A DNA stretch of 26,475 nt from Entamoeba histolytica HM-1:IMSS (lineage: Eukaryota > Evosea > Mastigamoebida > Endamoebidae): positions 1-26,475 of the forward strand of contig NW_001915087.1 of NCBI RefSeq assembly GCF_000208925.1, given 5' to 3'. Positions 6,835 to 17,280 of the stretch are shown in pieces (within the stretch, counting starts at the first letter, position 1; every line of letters starts with the position of its first letter). The notes beneath the pieces were generated by a model that was not told the origin of the DNA, did not search any database, and worked only from the letters and a program-made list of their open reading frames with translations. The position numbers and the translations under genes are program-made.

Positions 6835-9207
6835 CAGACAAGAAATACAAAAGAAAGAAATAGAATTTTAATTGAAGTGATGTATTGTTTTGCAATTAAT
6901 TGGTTAAATAAGAAATTATATAAGAAATTAAGATAGGAACAAATTGAAAGTATAATAAAAGTGTTAAACATTGATGTCAATAATGAAAATGAATATATTA
7001 AATATATTAAAATATCACATAAAATAAAAGAAAGTACTAAACAATACATTAAAGTGAAAGTAAATGATATAATAGAAAGAAGAGTAGAGTTTAATTCAAT
7101 AATAAAAAACATCATAATAAAGAATAACTCTACAGAAATTGATGAAGAATACCTTAACATTATTATCAATAAAATAAAAGAAATGAAAATAGAAAAATGT
7201 TCAAACATTAATTACTACTGGAAAAGAAAAGAAGCTGACCGATTAATAATGGAAATTAATAATAGATGGATATGGTCAGGAAGCAGAATGCATGAAGTGG
7301 AAGATGATATGAAGAGGATTTCAATGGTTATGCACCTCTATCTCCAAAATAAAATAATAGGAGACAAATTTGATGAAATAAAAGAAATCCTAAAGAAAAT
7401 TAATAGACTAGAAGATATAGTCAATGAAATTGTACAGAATAAAGTGCATCATGAAATTAAAAGAACATGATGAAGAAGGAATAAAAGTTAAAGCACTAGA
7501 AAGAATAAAATACATAAAATATATGATGAGAATGATCAAAGAAAGAATTAAATTTAATAAAAATGAAATAATCAGAATCAATACAAATAAAATCATGTTT
7601 GATTCTAACAAGAAAATTAGAATAAGGAAGAAAGACCCAAAAAATGAAATATACCCAAATAACGATATTACTTTAGAATATTGGAAATCGTTATATGAAA
7701 CACAGGTGAAATTAAATAAAGAGAATTGGAAAATAAAACAAATCACCTCGTGGAATGAAAGATATAGAAATTATGATAGTGTCATTATAACATTAAATGA
7801 ATTATTTAAGTATAATGAGAATAAATAACTGGAAAGCACCAGGAATAGACACTATATATTTGTATTATTGGAAAAGGATGTCATCATCAAGAGAAATCAT
7901 TCTCAATATCTTTAATGAATGGTTGAACTTCCCTGAAAACATCCCATTAGACATGGTAAGTGGAAAAACTTTATTAATCCACAAAGGAGGTGATAGGAAT
8001 GATGTCACTAATTATCGTCCTATCAGTTGTACAAATGTAATTATGAAAGTATTTACCTCCATATTAAAAGAAAAGATTCACAGAAGAATTAACATGAATA
8101 ATGAATCATTGAAAATCAGTAGTAACCAATTGAGATGTAAGTTGCAATCTTTAGCTGCTAAAGAAGGAATAATTAATAGTTATATGATGAAGCAGCAAAA
8201 AGAAGAGAAATACCCAAAATATGTGGAGTCATATTATGACATTAAGAAAGCATATGACACAGTAAACAACGAATGGGTAATTGAATCATTAAAATATTTT
8301 AATTATGAGTGTGTCATCATTAACATGATTGAAAGTATGATGACTAGATGGAAGATATTCATCGGTTATAAATATAATGAATATCTAGGCAATATTAAAT
8401 TAAATAGAGGAATTTTACAAGGTGATTCCTTATCAAATCTACTCTTCAGCATTCAGATGAATGTAATTTCTCAATTCATCGAAGAGAAATTCCCAAAATC
8501 AAATCACACATTATATATGGATGATTTGAGAATAATGACAGAAAGTAATGAAGAAATTTGAATAATCCACAATGAAATTAAAGAAATAATAAGTGGAATA
8601 GGGATGGAAATGAATGAGAAAAAGTCAGGAATGGTATTAAAAAACAATAAGGAAATACCAAATGGAATGCAAAACATCCCAGTAGTTGAATGGGATAAAT
8701 ATTTAGGAATATGGCAGTCCGACGAAATTGATGACACTTTCAATTGTAAAACCATCAAAGAAAAAATGAATCAGAAGATGGAAGAAATAAACAGTGATGA
8801 AAGTAGTAATAGAAGATATATTACTAGAATAAATAATGAAGTAATCCCTATCTTCAGATATTCAGCATCAGTTGTAAATTGGAAAATAACTTAGACAAAA
8901 TGGATTTGGAGATAAGAAAATACTTAAGAAAGGCAAAATACATTGGTGCCGGAAACTCCAAAGATAGGTTATATGTCCCTCTAGAAGAAATGGGTGAATG
9001 ATTAATAAATATAAGTGACGAATATGTTATTGAATTAGTAAGAACAGTGATGTACTACTGTACCAGAGAAAGTGAGATAGGAAATAACATATTAGAGAGA
9101 TGGTACAGTAAGAAGGGAATATGGAATATAATTAAAAAACGATAATTCATAAAATAAATGAAACAGAAATAGAAGAAATAATAAATGAAGGGATTGAAAA
9201 GAAAAAA
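6797..9207 (+). pseudogene. LINE ORF2: reverse transcriptase, degenerate, endonuclease missing
   Basis: The ORF2 start by comparison with the right-hand copy is ATG at 6797, overlapping the ORF1 end across the A run. The N-terminal region (to about 7800) is broken by a TAG at 6934-6936 where the other copy has TGG, and by a deletion near 7420-7430. The reverse transcriptase (7797-8561) keeps 'WKAPGID', 'TNYRPIS', 'DIKKAYDTV' with a catalytic Asp, 'GILQGDSLSN' and the YMDD box (LYMDDLRIM). A TGA at 8559-8561 interrupts the frame, which continues to a TAG at 8892-8894; the protein then shifts frame to about 9150. The frameshift at about 7815, the TGA and the TAG are shared with the other copies. 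The CCHC and endonuclease domains are absent. Confidence 0.9.
6806..6820 (+). other. 15-A homopolymer at the ORF1/ORF2 junction
   Basis: The run of 15 A follows 'gattgtc'. With 15 A the ORF1 frame continues directly into the ORF2 frame (Gln-Lys4-Thr-Arg-Asp-Asp). The homologous run in the right-hand LINE has 19 A, which instead leaves ORF1 and ORF2 in different, overlapping frames. Confidence 0.85.
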
Positions 9208-9805
9208 TGATTTTAATATTACTCATAACGGTATTAATAATGATGAAATAGTCATAATTTACTTTATTGTTTCATTAGTTATTGTTATTTCTTGAATGGA
9301 TAAAAACAAGATGTGTATTATCAAAATATGAAAATTATGAATTGATATATTAGTTGTTGTCATATGTCATTGTGTGAGTGTAGAATTATTTGATATTCAT
9401 AAATTAAATATAAATAATTACATGAAAACTAACGACAATTTGTGAATTATTTTATGTAGAAATAATACTTGTTATATTACCAATAAATGGATTGATACAC
9501 AAATATTGTAAGAAGAATAAAGAAAATAAAATTAAAAATAGACTTTCCCAATTTATATTACAAATAATAATAATCAAAAATATGAAAGACTTGTTGTTTT
9601 ACAAAGAAATTCTTGTAGCACATTAGAAGAATAACATTCTAATACAATACAAGTGGTAAAATAATTGTAAATTATAATTAAAGCATAATAAAACAAGAAA
9701 TATTCAATTCTTAATATGTATAATATCAAATTATGAATATATATTAATTTGACATTTAAAAATAATAAAAAATAAAAGATATTTCATTAAAATTACATTA
9801 GTGTT
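9208..9805. other. AT-rich intergenic DNA
   Basis: No open frame of note, RNA gene or repeat shared with the rest of the window is recognised. The break of the LINE lies at its left edge. Confidence 0.5.
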
Positions 9806-9809
9806 TGTT

Positions 9810-10435
9810 GTGATTTCTTTTAGATAATATCTTTTAGTGTTGTACTTGGTTTATTCATTTATATGATTTGTTGTTTATTATTTGTTTTGTAACTTATTTT
9901 GAATTATCTTTTCACAATTAAAATTTCTTCTTCAGTTGGTATTATACCTCTAAAAATAACCAATTAAATATTTCTCACTTCTTTATTTGATTTTTCTTTA
10001 TTCATTTCTTTCTCTGTTAGTATCTATTCAATTTAAAACATTCTGGATTTTCAAACATCATTCTACAATTTCATCTACACTCTCAATTGTACTTTTAAAG
10101 TATATTTTTATTTCATTCTGATTCTTCAAGAGTTGTTATTAGATATTCTTTATTCACGTTGTTTTGTTTAACCCATATTATATCACCTTTCCATTTGTCA
10201 TTATCTGATTCAATTACTCTATTGAACATTTTTCTAATTGTTAATTCTTCTATTTAATTATTTCTTTCATTCCTCTCATTATTCTTCTCTCTTTTTTAAT
10301 ACTTCCTAAATAATATTGATAATTATTAATAATATCATTAATTGATTGTTGAATATTTTGAAATGTTTCTACTACTTCTTTAATTAATTGATTATTAATT
10401 ACTGATTCAATTTCATTGTAATTTGATGTTTATAA
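9810..10435 (-). pseudogene. Decayed coding remnant of unknown family
   Basis: Read on the minus strand from about 10420, the sequence gives a protein-like stretch (NYNEIESVINNQLIKEVV..., then FQNIQQSINDIINNYQYYL and KKERRIMRGMKEIIK). After a one-base shift at about 10255 it continues as IEELTIRKMFNRVIESDNDK and WKGDIIWVKQNNVNKEYLI. Further frameshifts and stops follow, with short plausible pieces such as STIESVDEIVE and GIIPTEEEILIVKR to about 9910. The strand is purine-rich like real Entamoeba coding strands. I do not recognise the family; it could be an old host gene or an unrelated mobile-element protein. The boundaries are approximate. Confidence 0.45.
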
Positions 10436-11495
10436 TTTCAAAATATGAATATTTAAATAGTTAAATACATTTTATTAACACATCAATTCAAGTATTATTT
10501 TAATCATTTTAATATTCATCATTAATTTTTATTGTTTTATAATAACAATACTTATTATCAAGAAAATGAAAGAAAGTATAATAATGAAAAATACAGAAAT
10601 AAAGAATAAACAGAAATGAATAAAAGAAAGAATGATAAATAAAATATAAGAAAACAAAGAAATAGAATAATACATAAAGTGAATGTAAATGAAATAAATA
10701 ATTCAATGTTATTGATGATACTTGAATAAATGAGAAATAGAAATAATGAAAAGAAATACAGTAATGATTTCAAAGAATAATATAATAAATTCAGAAAGTA
10801 TTATATTATTCAAAGAAATAAAAAAAAATGACAATTAACAATATAAAAGAAGTTAAAAAATGAATAAAGAATCCGATGAATGTTATGAAAAATGTTTATT
10901 TCACAAACAAAACATATGACACAGAATTAGTAAACAATAAAAATTTGACTAGTCTTAGCAAAACAAGAATAACTAAACAGGTTTTATCAATGCTTAATTT
11001 ACACCTTTTTATTAATTGATTATTTATTTTGAACTGTTAAACATCATGTATTAAAAGTTTATATAAACACCCAATAAGAAAATAATAAATGATGTAATTA
11101 CAATTTAATATCAATAAATATTATGAGTCATTAATGAAGAATGAACTATTTCTTGTTTTATTTAAAAAATTATAATTAATGCATAACAGTTATCCTTAGT
11201 TTGAAATTATATTTAAGATAAATAACTTATTAGAAACACATTATAATATATTCACCAAAACTACGGCTTGTCTAGATTTATAAATAAAAACTATCTTTAT
11301 TTATTATAAAACTTCTTTTTTTGTAGTTGTTATTTTAGTGGCTGTCATATTAACTTAATAAAATATTAATATCACAAATTTTCTTATTACCACACTCTCA
11401 GTTGAATAGACTTTTAATAAGGTATTATATCTTTTTTAGAACCACTGGAACGATTTAGTATTTTGTTAATATTCATAAGATAAAGAAAAGATGAA
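10436..11495. other. AT-rich intergenic DNA
   Basis: There is no supported gene. Minus-strand open frames at about 10509-10773 are Phe/Leu/Tyr-rich low-complexity translations of a purine-rich strand and are rejected. The last part includes the 3' flank of the tail-anchored coiled-coil gene. Confidence 0.5.
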
Positions 11496-12769
11496 TTAAC
11501 TTAAGAATATGATAAAAATTGATGCAAATGCCATAATTGCAATAAAAAGTAAGAGCATCTTAAGTTTGGTTAACTTCGATGGTTTTTGAGAGAAGCGTGG
11601 ATTTTCAGACTGATCAATGGAACTATATTCTTCCATAGAAATACTTCCATCATTTAGATTAGTAATAACAATTTTAGTCTCTTTGACTGGAGAGACACCA
11701 AGCCTTCTTTGTGACTTAAATTGGATTTCTGACTTGCCAGGTTCCCCAAATTGAAGTCTTTTACAAGCACTTTGAATAAGTACCCTTTCTTTTGGGTCTT
11801 TTCCAGTCAGTCTTGTTCCTCCACTTCTTTGAACTTCTTCTGTTCTAGCCCTTCTTTGGACTTTTGCCTCTTTGTTAAATTCCTCACTTAATGTTTCTTC
11901 TCTTGACCACCCTTGTTTTATATTTTTTTCTCTTAATGGTGATTTTAAAATTTCTTGTATTTCTTTCAGTATTTCTTCTTCCTCCTTTTCTTTGCTATCT
12001 CCCTATTCAGTTAATTCATATTACTTATTAATGAATTGAAATTATTTTAAATATTTGATCGAATTGATTTTTCTTTTCAAACTTTGCTTCCTTTTTTCTT
12101 TATCTTCATCCCAGGACTTAGTCCTTTCATTCTTTCAATACTCTCTTCTAGTCTCTTTTTGTCTGCTCTTAGTTCTTCATTTTCTTTTTGTAATCTAATT
12201 TCTCTTCCTTCAAATTCTTTTTCTATTTTTCTTATTTGTTTTTCTAATTCAACCTTTTCTTTCTGAAGTCCTCTTGTTTTGTCTTCATAAAACTCTTTTT
12301 CTATCATTTTTTCTTTCAAATTAATTCCTGAAAAATCTATCTTCCCCCCTTCAATTCTAAATTTCCCGTAATAATTTTCTTCTCTTCTTTCTGCTTTTTC
12401 AATTCGTTCCATCGCTTCCATTCGTTCTTTTCTTCTATCCTCTAATTCTTTCATCATTCCTTTTTGTCTTCCAATTGATTCTTTTAATTGTATAGACAAG
12501 TCTTCCATCTCTTTAATTTTATTTCTTGTATTAGCCTTAATATCTTTCTTCATCTTCTTCATCTTTCCATATTTCTCTATCGCATCTTCTAACTCTTCAA
12601 CAACTTCCTCAAAAAAGTCTATCATTTCATCAACCTCTTCCTCCCTTTCAAACATCATTCCTATTTCTTCCTCTTGTTCATCTTCTGTTTCTTCCCTATC
12701 ATCCTCTTGTTCATCTTTCCTATTCCATACAATTGTTTTCTTTCCTATCCTTTTAGTGTTATTACTCAT
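11496..12769 (-). CDS. Coiled-coil protein with C-terminal tail anchor (two exons)
   Basis: Exon 1 (12769-12083, 229 codons) starts at ATG (MSNNTKRIGKKTIVW). It has a very acidic segment (residues about 18-50) followed by long Glu/Lys-rich coiled coil interrupted by 'YYGKFRIEGGKIDFSGIN'. Without splicing it would stop just after GSKV. Exon 2 (12002-11496, 168 codons) has no usable ATG near its start but continues in phase 0 (GDSKEKEEEEILKEIQ...). It includes Arg/Ser-rich sequence and ends in one hydrophobic segment (MLLLFIAIMAFASIFIIF) followed by Leu-Ser and the stop, the layout of a tail-anchored membrane protein. The total is about 397 residues. The family is not recognised; a tethering or organelle-scaffold role would be a guess. 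A GTATTTCAAA box lies about 50 bp upstream of the ATG. Confidence 0.75.
12003..12082 (-). other. Predicted intron of the tail-anchored coiled-coil gene
   Basis: This 80-bp segment runs from GTTTGAAAAG to CTGAATAG on the minus strand. The donor is one base from the usual GTTTGT. Removing it joins AAA to GGA GAT in the same frame and bypasses the TGA within the donor sequence. An RNA-seq split read would settle it. Confidence 0.75.
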
Positions 12770-12978
12770 CCCTTATCGTTTTTGTTTTTCTTTGTTCTTT
12801 TTATTTTTATTTTGTATTTTTTGAAATACCTTTTCTTATCATATTTTATCTTTATACAACATATAGTTTCTCTTAGTTTTTATTTAGTTAGTTATCAACT
12901 TTCATTCTTTTATGAAAAAAAGAGATTATAAAAGACAAACTTGAACGCTAACAAAACCAATAAATTAATAAACAACAA

Positions 12979-13329
12979 TCAAAGATAATATGGCATTTCT
13001 TGCATATTATACTGCTTTTCTAAGTATTGTCGTTGATATGCCTCAAATACTTCGTTTTGTTCTTTTAACTTTTCATTTAAAATCTTTTCATACTCTTCCC
13101 TTATTCGACTTTGGTTATTTCTCACTGCTATTAATGCAATGTTCTGAACTTCCTCAGGGGTGAAAGATGTTTTACCACTCATTCGAATGAGTTCTTCAAC
13201 TGATACTTCAATATGGGGAAAAACTGAAGGTCTTTTTAGTGGATAATTATCTGGTTTATTAATACGTTTTCTTTGTGCTTCGTCATTTTCTTCTTCAATA
13301 AATTGACGTTTAGTAAGGGAAAAAGCCAT
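12979..13329 (-). CDS. Akirin-like nuclear protein
   Basis: The protein has 116 residues. The C-terminal half contains 'FTPEEVQNIA...' followed by 'RIREEYEKILNEKLKEQ' and a short helix ending QYNMQEMPYYL. This is the akirin C-terminal pattern: in animals a 'FTLRQV' segment, then '[20 protein letters not shown]' and a Tyr-containing end. The N-terminus has KR-rich clusters (LTKRQF, QRKRI) consistent with nuclear import. In animals akirins are small nuclear adaptors linking transcription factors with chromatin remodellers and assisting nuclear import of proteasomes. That role here is inference. The protein is shorter than the roughly 190-200 residues of animal akirins because the low-complexity linker is missing. 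The start is supported by a GTATTTAAAC box about 30 bp upstream. Confidence 0.8.
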   Translation of the reverse strand: MAFSLTKRQFIEEENDEAQRKRINKPDNYPLKRPSVFPHIEVSVEELIRMSGKTSFTPEEVQNIALIAVRNNQSRIREEYEKILNEKLKEQNEVFEAYQRQYLEKQYNMQEMPYYL

Positions 13330-13357
13330 GAAAATGAAATTGTTAGATAGAAGAAGG

Positions 13358-13367
13358 GTTTAAATAC
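13358..13367 (-). promoter_or_regulatory. TATA-like GTATTTAAAC box of the akirin-like gene
   Basis: On the minus strand this reads GTATTTAAAC, matching the published Entamoeba TATA-like consensus GTATTTAAA(G/C). It lies 28-38 bp upstream of the ATG, as expected for genes with very short 5' leaders. Confidence 0.8.
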
Positions 13368-13582
13368 CATGTTTACATTATAATAAAATTTACTATTTAA
13401 TATAAAATTTGTTTTTCAGTTTATTTTAAACAAAATGAAAAAAAGAAATTTGATTTTTTGTTTAAGTTATTTTAAGTAACTTTTCTTTCTACAATGAACC
13501 AATGATGTAACTATATAATGTGCTACAATTAAAAAAAGGTCTTTTTCACTAATTCTTTAAGTGTTTCCTTTTTGTTTTTGTA

Positions 13583-14890
13583 TTACTGAGGAATCGAATT
13601 ATTATTTTCTTCCCCTTCTTTTTTTTCTTCTTTTATAGATTCTTTTGTTTCTTCTTGTTGTTTTGTTGAACAAAAAATTTCAGAATGATGGACTGTGGCA
13701 TAGTTAAAACAGAATGGACATCCTCTAAGTGCAGGTCCTAAACAAATAAAGATATTTGCTAAATTCATTTTATTAGTACTTGCGTGTTGAAGAACTTGAC
13801 TTAACAATTTAGTTAAGTTTTCAATAAAGTCTTTAATGATTGGAGGTAATTTTGCAAATATTCTAAGATATTCTTCAAGTATTTGATCATCAGCCATTTC
13901 ACTTTTTCCTATAGAATATGAGTCTCTTATATTTCTTAATATCATTATGTTACTACAAAGTAAAAAATAAAACAAAAAACAAACGTTTATATAAATCGAG
14001 AAATTCTCGGTCTATATCTGGGGAGATAACTTGACTAGGAAATTCTCTAATGTATTGTTTAAGTGTACTGGCTAATGAATAAATATCAAATGAACTAAAG
14101 AAATTTTTTTCATTACATTCAAGTTTAGTTTTAATTTTTTGAATAGTGTCTTGATTCCCACAAATACGGAATATTCCTTCAGTAGTTGAACCATTAACAT
14201 AAAGGTATTGAATCAATTCCTTAATGGGAGGTGGAATTGTTTGAGTCTTAAACTNNNNNNNNNNNNNNNNNNNNNNNNNNNNNNNNNNNNNNNNNNNNNN
14301 NNNNNNNNNNNNNNNNNNNNNNNNNNNNNNNNNNNNNNNNNNNNNNNNNNNNNNGCACTAAGTGATTCTTGTGTAATTGAACTTGCAACTGTATCATACA
14401 TTCGTAATATTTTTTTAGGACTCATTTCATTAAAGAATTGATTCATTTCAAATATATTTTCTTTCATAATTTCTTCTGTTTGTTTCATTGCATCAAAAGA
14501 AATTTGAAGACTTTGTTGAATAAGATCATCACTAAAACCAATAGTTGGTCTTCTACAACTCTCTAAAATTTCTATTTTTTTACCATATCTTTTATTACAA
14601 TTTGTTAATAAAGCTCTGCGTTTTGCTGCCATTACCATAGCATGACTTGTTGTTACTCGTTGTGATGGTCTTTTTGTTTTTTCAAGAAAAGTAATTAGAG
14701 ATTTTGTTTTATCATCCATTATATGATGACGGTGTGTAGGATCTCTTGGTGACAATAATCTAGGAGACTCCTCAGTACCTACTAATGACCCATTATTAGA
14801 AGATGGCTTTGGTGATTTTAAATCAGTCCCTTCATTTACATTGTCAGTAGAAAAAGATTTACGATGACTAGTTACAACAATAGATTCCAT
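13583..14890 (-). CDS. RhoGAP-domain protein, interrupted by assembly gap
   Basis: The start is ATG at 14890. The N-terminal about 178 residues (to 14355) are Ser/Thr-rich, then a basic and helical region (KRPSQRVTT, IEILESCRR, 'DDLIQQSLQISFDAMKQTEE'). After the N gap, 14254-13985 encodes the first half of a RhoGAP domain: 'IPPPIKELIQYLYVNG', then 'EGIFRICGN' with the arginine finger, then 'DIYSLASTLKQYIREFPSQV'. After an intron the second half follows: 'LPPIIKDFIENLTKLLSQV' and 'NKMNLANIFICLGPAL'. The tail (SIKEEKKEGEENNNSIPQ) is acidic and probably disordered. The domain stimulates GTP hydrolysis by Rho/Rac GTPases, which in amoebae control actin and phagocytosis. The frames on the two sides of the gap differ, so the 100 N are probably a nominal length rather than a real frameshift. 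Confidence 0.88.
13924..13984 (-). other. Predicted intron of the RhoGAP gene, acceptor uncertain
   Basis: The donor is a perfect GTTTGT after 'TATAAAC'. The nearest acceptor, TTTGTAG (exon restarting at 13952), leads to an in-frame TAA after two codons. An acceptor ...ATAAGAG at 13924 keeps the frame (Tyr-Lys-His-Ser-Tyr-Ser-Ile) but is GAG, which is unusual. A different donor (GTTTTTT) with the TAG acceptor also keeps the frame. The exact junction is therefore open. Confidence 0.5.
14255..14354. other. Assembly gap (100 N)
   Basis: There are exactly 100 N inside the RhoGAP gene, a value commonly used for gaps of unknown size. The missing sequence lies between the N-terminal region and the beginning of the RhoGAP domain. 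Confidence 0.99.
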
Positions 14891-14908
14891 AATAAGATGA
14901 TAATTTTA

Positions 14909-14917
14909 AGTTCATTT
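14909..14917 (-). promoter_or_regulatory. GAAC box upstream of the RhoGAP gene
   Basis: The minus strand reads AAATGAACT, matching the Entamoeba GAAC core promoter element (AATGAACT-like), about 19-27 bp before the ATG. Confidence 0.6.
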
Positions 14918-16485
14918 ATAACATTGTTTTTTTATTAATTTATTCTTTTTGTTTTTTTCTGTTTTTCTTATTTATTTTTAAAATTTTTATTATATTTTAT
15001 AGTTTTTATAGTTTTTTGATAGTATATATTTATTATCTAAACATTTTCTATTTTTATTCATTAGTTAAAAATAATATTTTTATTATTATATTTAGTTTTT
15101 GATATTACTGTTATTATAAAATGACAATTTCTTGAAAAGTTTTCTTTTTTAAAGAAATGTTGATAATAATAAGTATTGCCGTTATATCAAAAAAGTTTGG
15201 AGAATATAAAACTGTTATTTATTTTTAGATAAACAAAAATAGTTCTAAAGAGGGTGGATTTTTTAAGAATTAAAATAACTTTAAATGCCTCTTATTTGAA
15301 CATTATAAAAAATAAATGAATTTTATTGTAAAAATAAAGATTAGTATTAATTAATGTAAAACAGTTTGAGTTTATTTTATTTCAGAGGTTGAACATAAAT
15401 GTTATTGATTATAAAAAACTCAAATTTGATAATCTAAGAAATTAATTTTAAATATCTAATAGAGTCTTCTAACATACTTTAAGTTAATAAATTATTCCTT
15501 TCTGTCTTAATTTGGAAATTTGTTAATAAAGGTTCTAAAATATCTCTTCAACTTTAAAGTCCTTTTAATTATAAATACATTCGGTTTAATTGAGTTATAA
15601 ATCCAGCTCTTGTTGTTATTTGAATTGTTTTCAAGAAGAAATGAATGAAACAACCTAATTTTTAATTAATTTTTATTTAAAGTATCAAACTTATGCAAAT
15701 ATCAAAAAAAATTATAAACCTAAAGTGGTATAATAGTAATTGCTACATCTTTTAAAATGGCTCAATGAAAATGTTACATACATTATAATTTATAATAAAT
15801 TTGTTTTACATAATTACATCCAATAAAAATATAATACCAGCCAAATATTACAAAAAAATTATTAATACTATCCATTTTTAATATAACAACCTTATTTATG
15901 ATTTCCCTCAAATCACTTCTCCATTTATAGTAATGCTTCAATTTTTTTGATATTTATAATAATTTAAATCAAGAATAAATATAAATATCTTCTCTAATTA
16001 CTTTGTTTTAATACATTCTTATTACATCAAAACACTATAAAAATTTTGTAATGTTATTTTTTGTTATTTTTTTAAAACAAAATTCAAAAATAGAAGAATA
16101 AATAAAATAAATGAAGGAAATACAATTGTATTTTGGGTGTTTTTGATTGTGGATAATAAATACATTGAATGGATGATATTTAAATGAATAGAAAGAAAAA
16201 TGACATTTAATAACAAGAAAATAAAGACTTTAAAATAAAATTTATTGAAAATTAGTTAAAAGGATTAATGATAACTGAGAAGATATAAATGTGTTATACC
16301 TAAAATACTCAACAATAGTTCGTTAAAAATTATTAAAAACATTACTATATTATATATCCAATCTAGGTAATATCATTCAAATAAACTTGAATTATGTAAT
16401 TCAAGACTCTCTTAAATGATACTATAATTACAAAAAATGAATGAATAAATAAATAAGAAGAAGAAAAGATAAATAAAAAAAATTA
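14918..16485. other. Gene-free AT-rich DNA, 1.6 kb
   Basis: Both strands have dense stop codons. I see no RNA gene, no element sequence shared with the LINEs or SINEs, and no clear tandem repeat. Confidence 0.5.
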
Positions 16486-16608
16486 TTGTTTATTGCTTGT
16501 GTTGTTTCTTCTGTGTTTTATTGTTTGTGCTTTGTTAATCTCAAAATTCTTTTTTCTTTTATTTTGAATGTTTTGTGCCATTACCAGCCTTTGTGTGTCA
16601 GATCATGT

Positions 16609-16692
16609 GATGATCCTTATGTAATTCTAGGTGTTTCTCCTAGTGCTTCTCAACAACTCATCCACTCTCATTTTCTTGAATTGACAAAATGA
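16609..16692 (+). pseudogene. J-domain-like fragment
   Basis: The frame encodes 'DDPYVILGVSPSASQQLIHS' then HFLELTK, followed by TGA. DPYxxLGVSPSAS is the standard beginning (helices I-II) of a DnaJ J domain. The HPD motif and helix III that should follow are not in frame; after one base shift the sequence reads 'CLIPSLGLNSNF', where HPD would be expected. The upstream open frame (from 16486) has no ATG and looks hydrophobic. No GTTTGT donor follows. It is most likely a decayed gene or an isolated exon. The opposite-strand frame at 16627-16848 is an alternative reading. Confidence 0.4.
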
Positions 16693-16859
16693 ATGTCTCA
16701 TTCCTTCTCTTGGATTAAACTCAAACTTTACCCATTTACTCTTAACTTCTTTTCTTTCAACCTCTTTGGTTTCTCTTCTTTCTTCTCTCTCTTTAATACT
16801 ACTGACCACAACAAAATCGTTCTTTCTCTTACTGCCGCTCTTTCTCATCTCTTCTAAAT

Positions 16860-17280
16860 CTTTTTCTTTTTTTCTATCAATGTTATTTATTCGTTTCAGG
16901 AAGAGTTAATACTCTCTGATAGTATATTTAATAACATATTTCTTTAAAATTACATTGAATCATAATAATTTTTCGTTATATATTTAGAAGGATTAGCTTT
17001 ACATGATTGACTCATAAATTACAATTGAAAAAACATTGACTTTTCTGGATAAAAAAGGAAGATTCGGATAAAGATTTTGTTAATGAAGAAAGTTCTTACT
17101 TTTCGGGTGGAGTGTAATAATAAAATAAGAAAGGATATTTAATAATAAAAAGAATTTGTGACTTGAACTTTTAGTGAAATAAATAAAAATATCTCGTTCT
17201 TTTGTTTATGTGTCAAAAAATAGACTCAACCATTCAACAAAAATTCCTTTTTTCTATTTTAGCTTATAGTCATAAAATAA
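16860..17280. other. AT-rich intergenic DNA
   Basis: No gene is seen. A pyrimidine-rich stretch ending 'cgtttcag' (about 16889-16900) resembles a 3' splice site and could belong to the decayed J-domain gene, but no exon can be supported after it. Confidence 0.35.

Larger units (their letters stand above)
5367..9207 (+). mobile_element. LINE (EhLINE-like), 3'-truncated and inactivated
   Basis: The 5' end is placed where similarity to the right-hand LINE begins ('cttttccaatgcaggaaatac'). The element carries ORF1 (coiled coil) and ORF2 up to and past the reverse transcriptase. It stops at about 9207, before the endonuclease and the 3' tail; the sequence after 'gaaaagaaaaaa' is unrelated to the other copies. 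It has a frameshift in ORF1, and several stops and frameshifts in ORF2. No target-site duplication can be assigned because the 3' end is missing. Confidence 0.9.

Noticed and set aside
5556..7746. Minus-strand open frames inside the left LINE
   Set aside because: They are hydrophobic shadows of the purine-rich ORF1/ORF2 coding strand.
16627..16848. Basic 73-codon minus-strand frame opposite the J-domain-like sequence
   Set aside because: It overlaps the recognisable DPYxxLGVSPSAS motif on the other strand. Its purine-rich strand makes it a possible alternative, but no family signal was seen.
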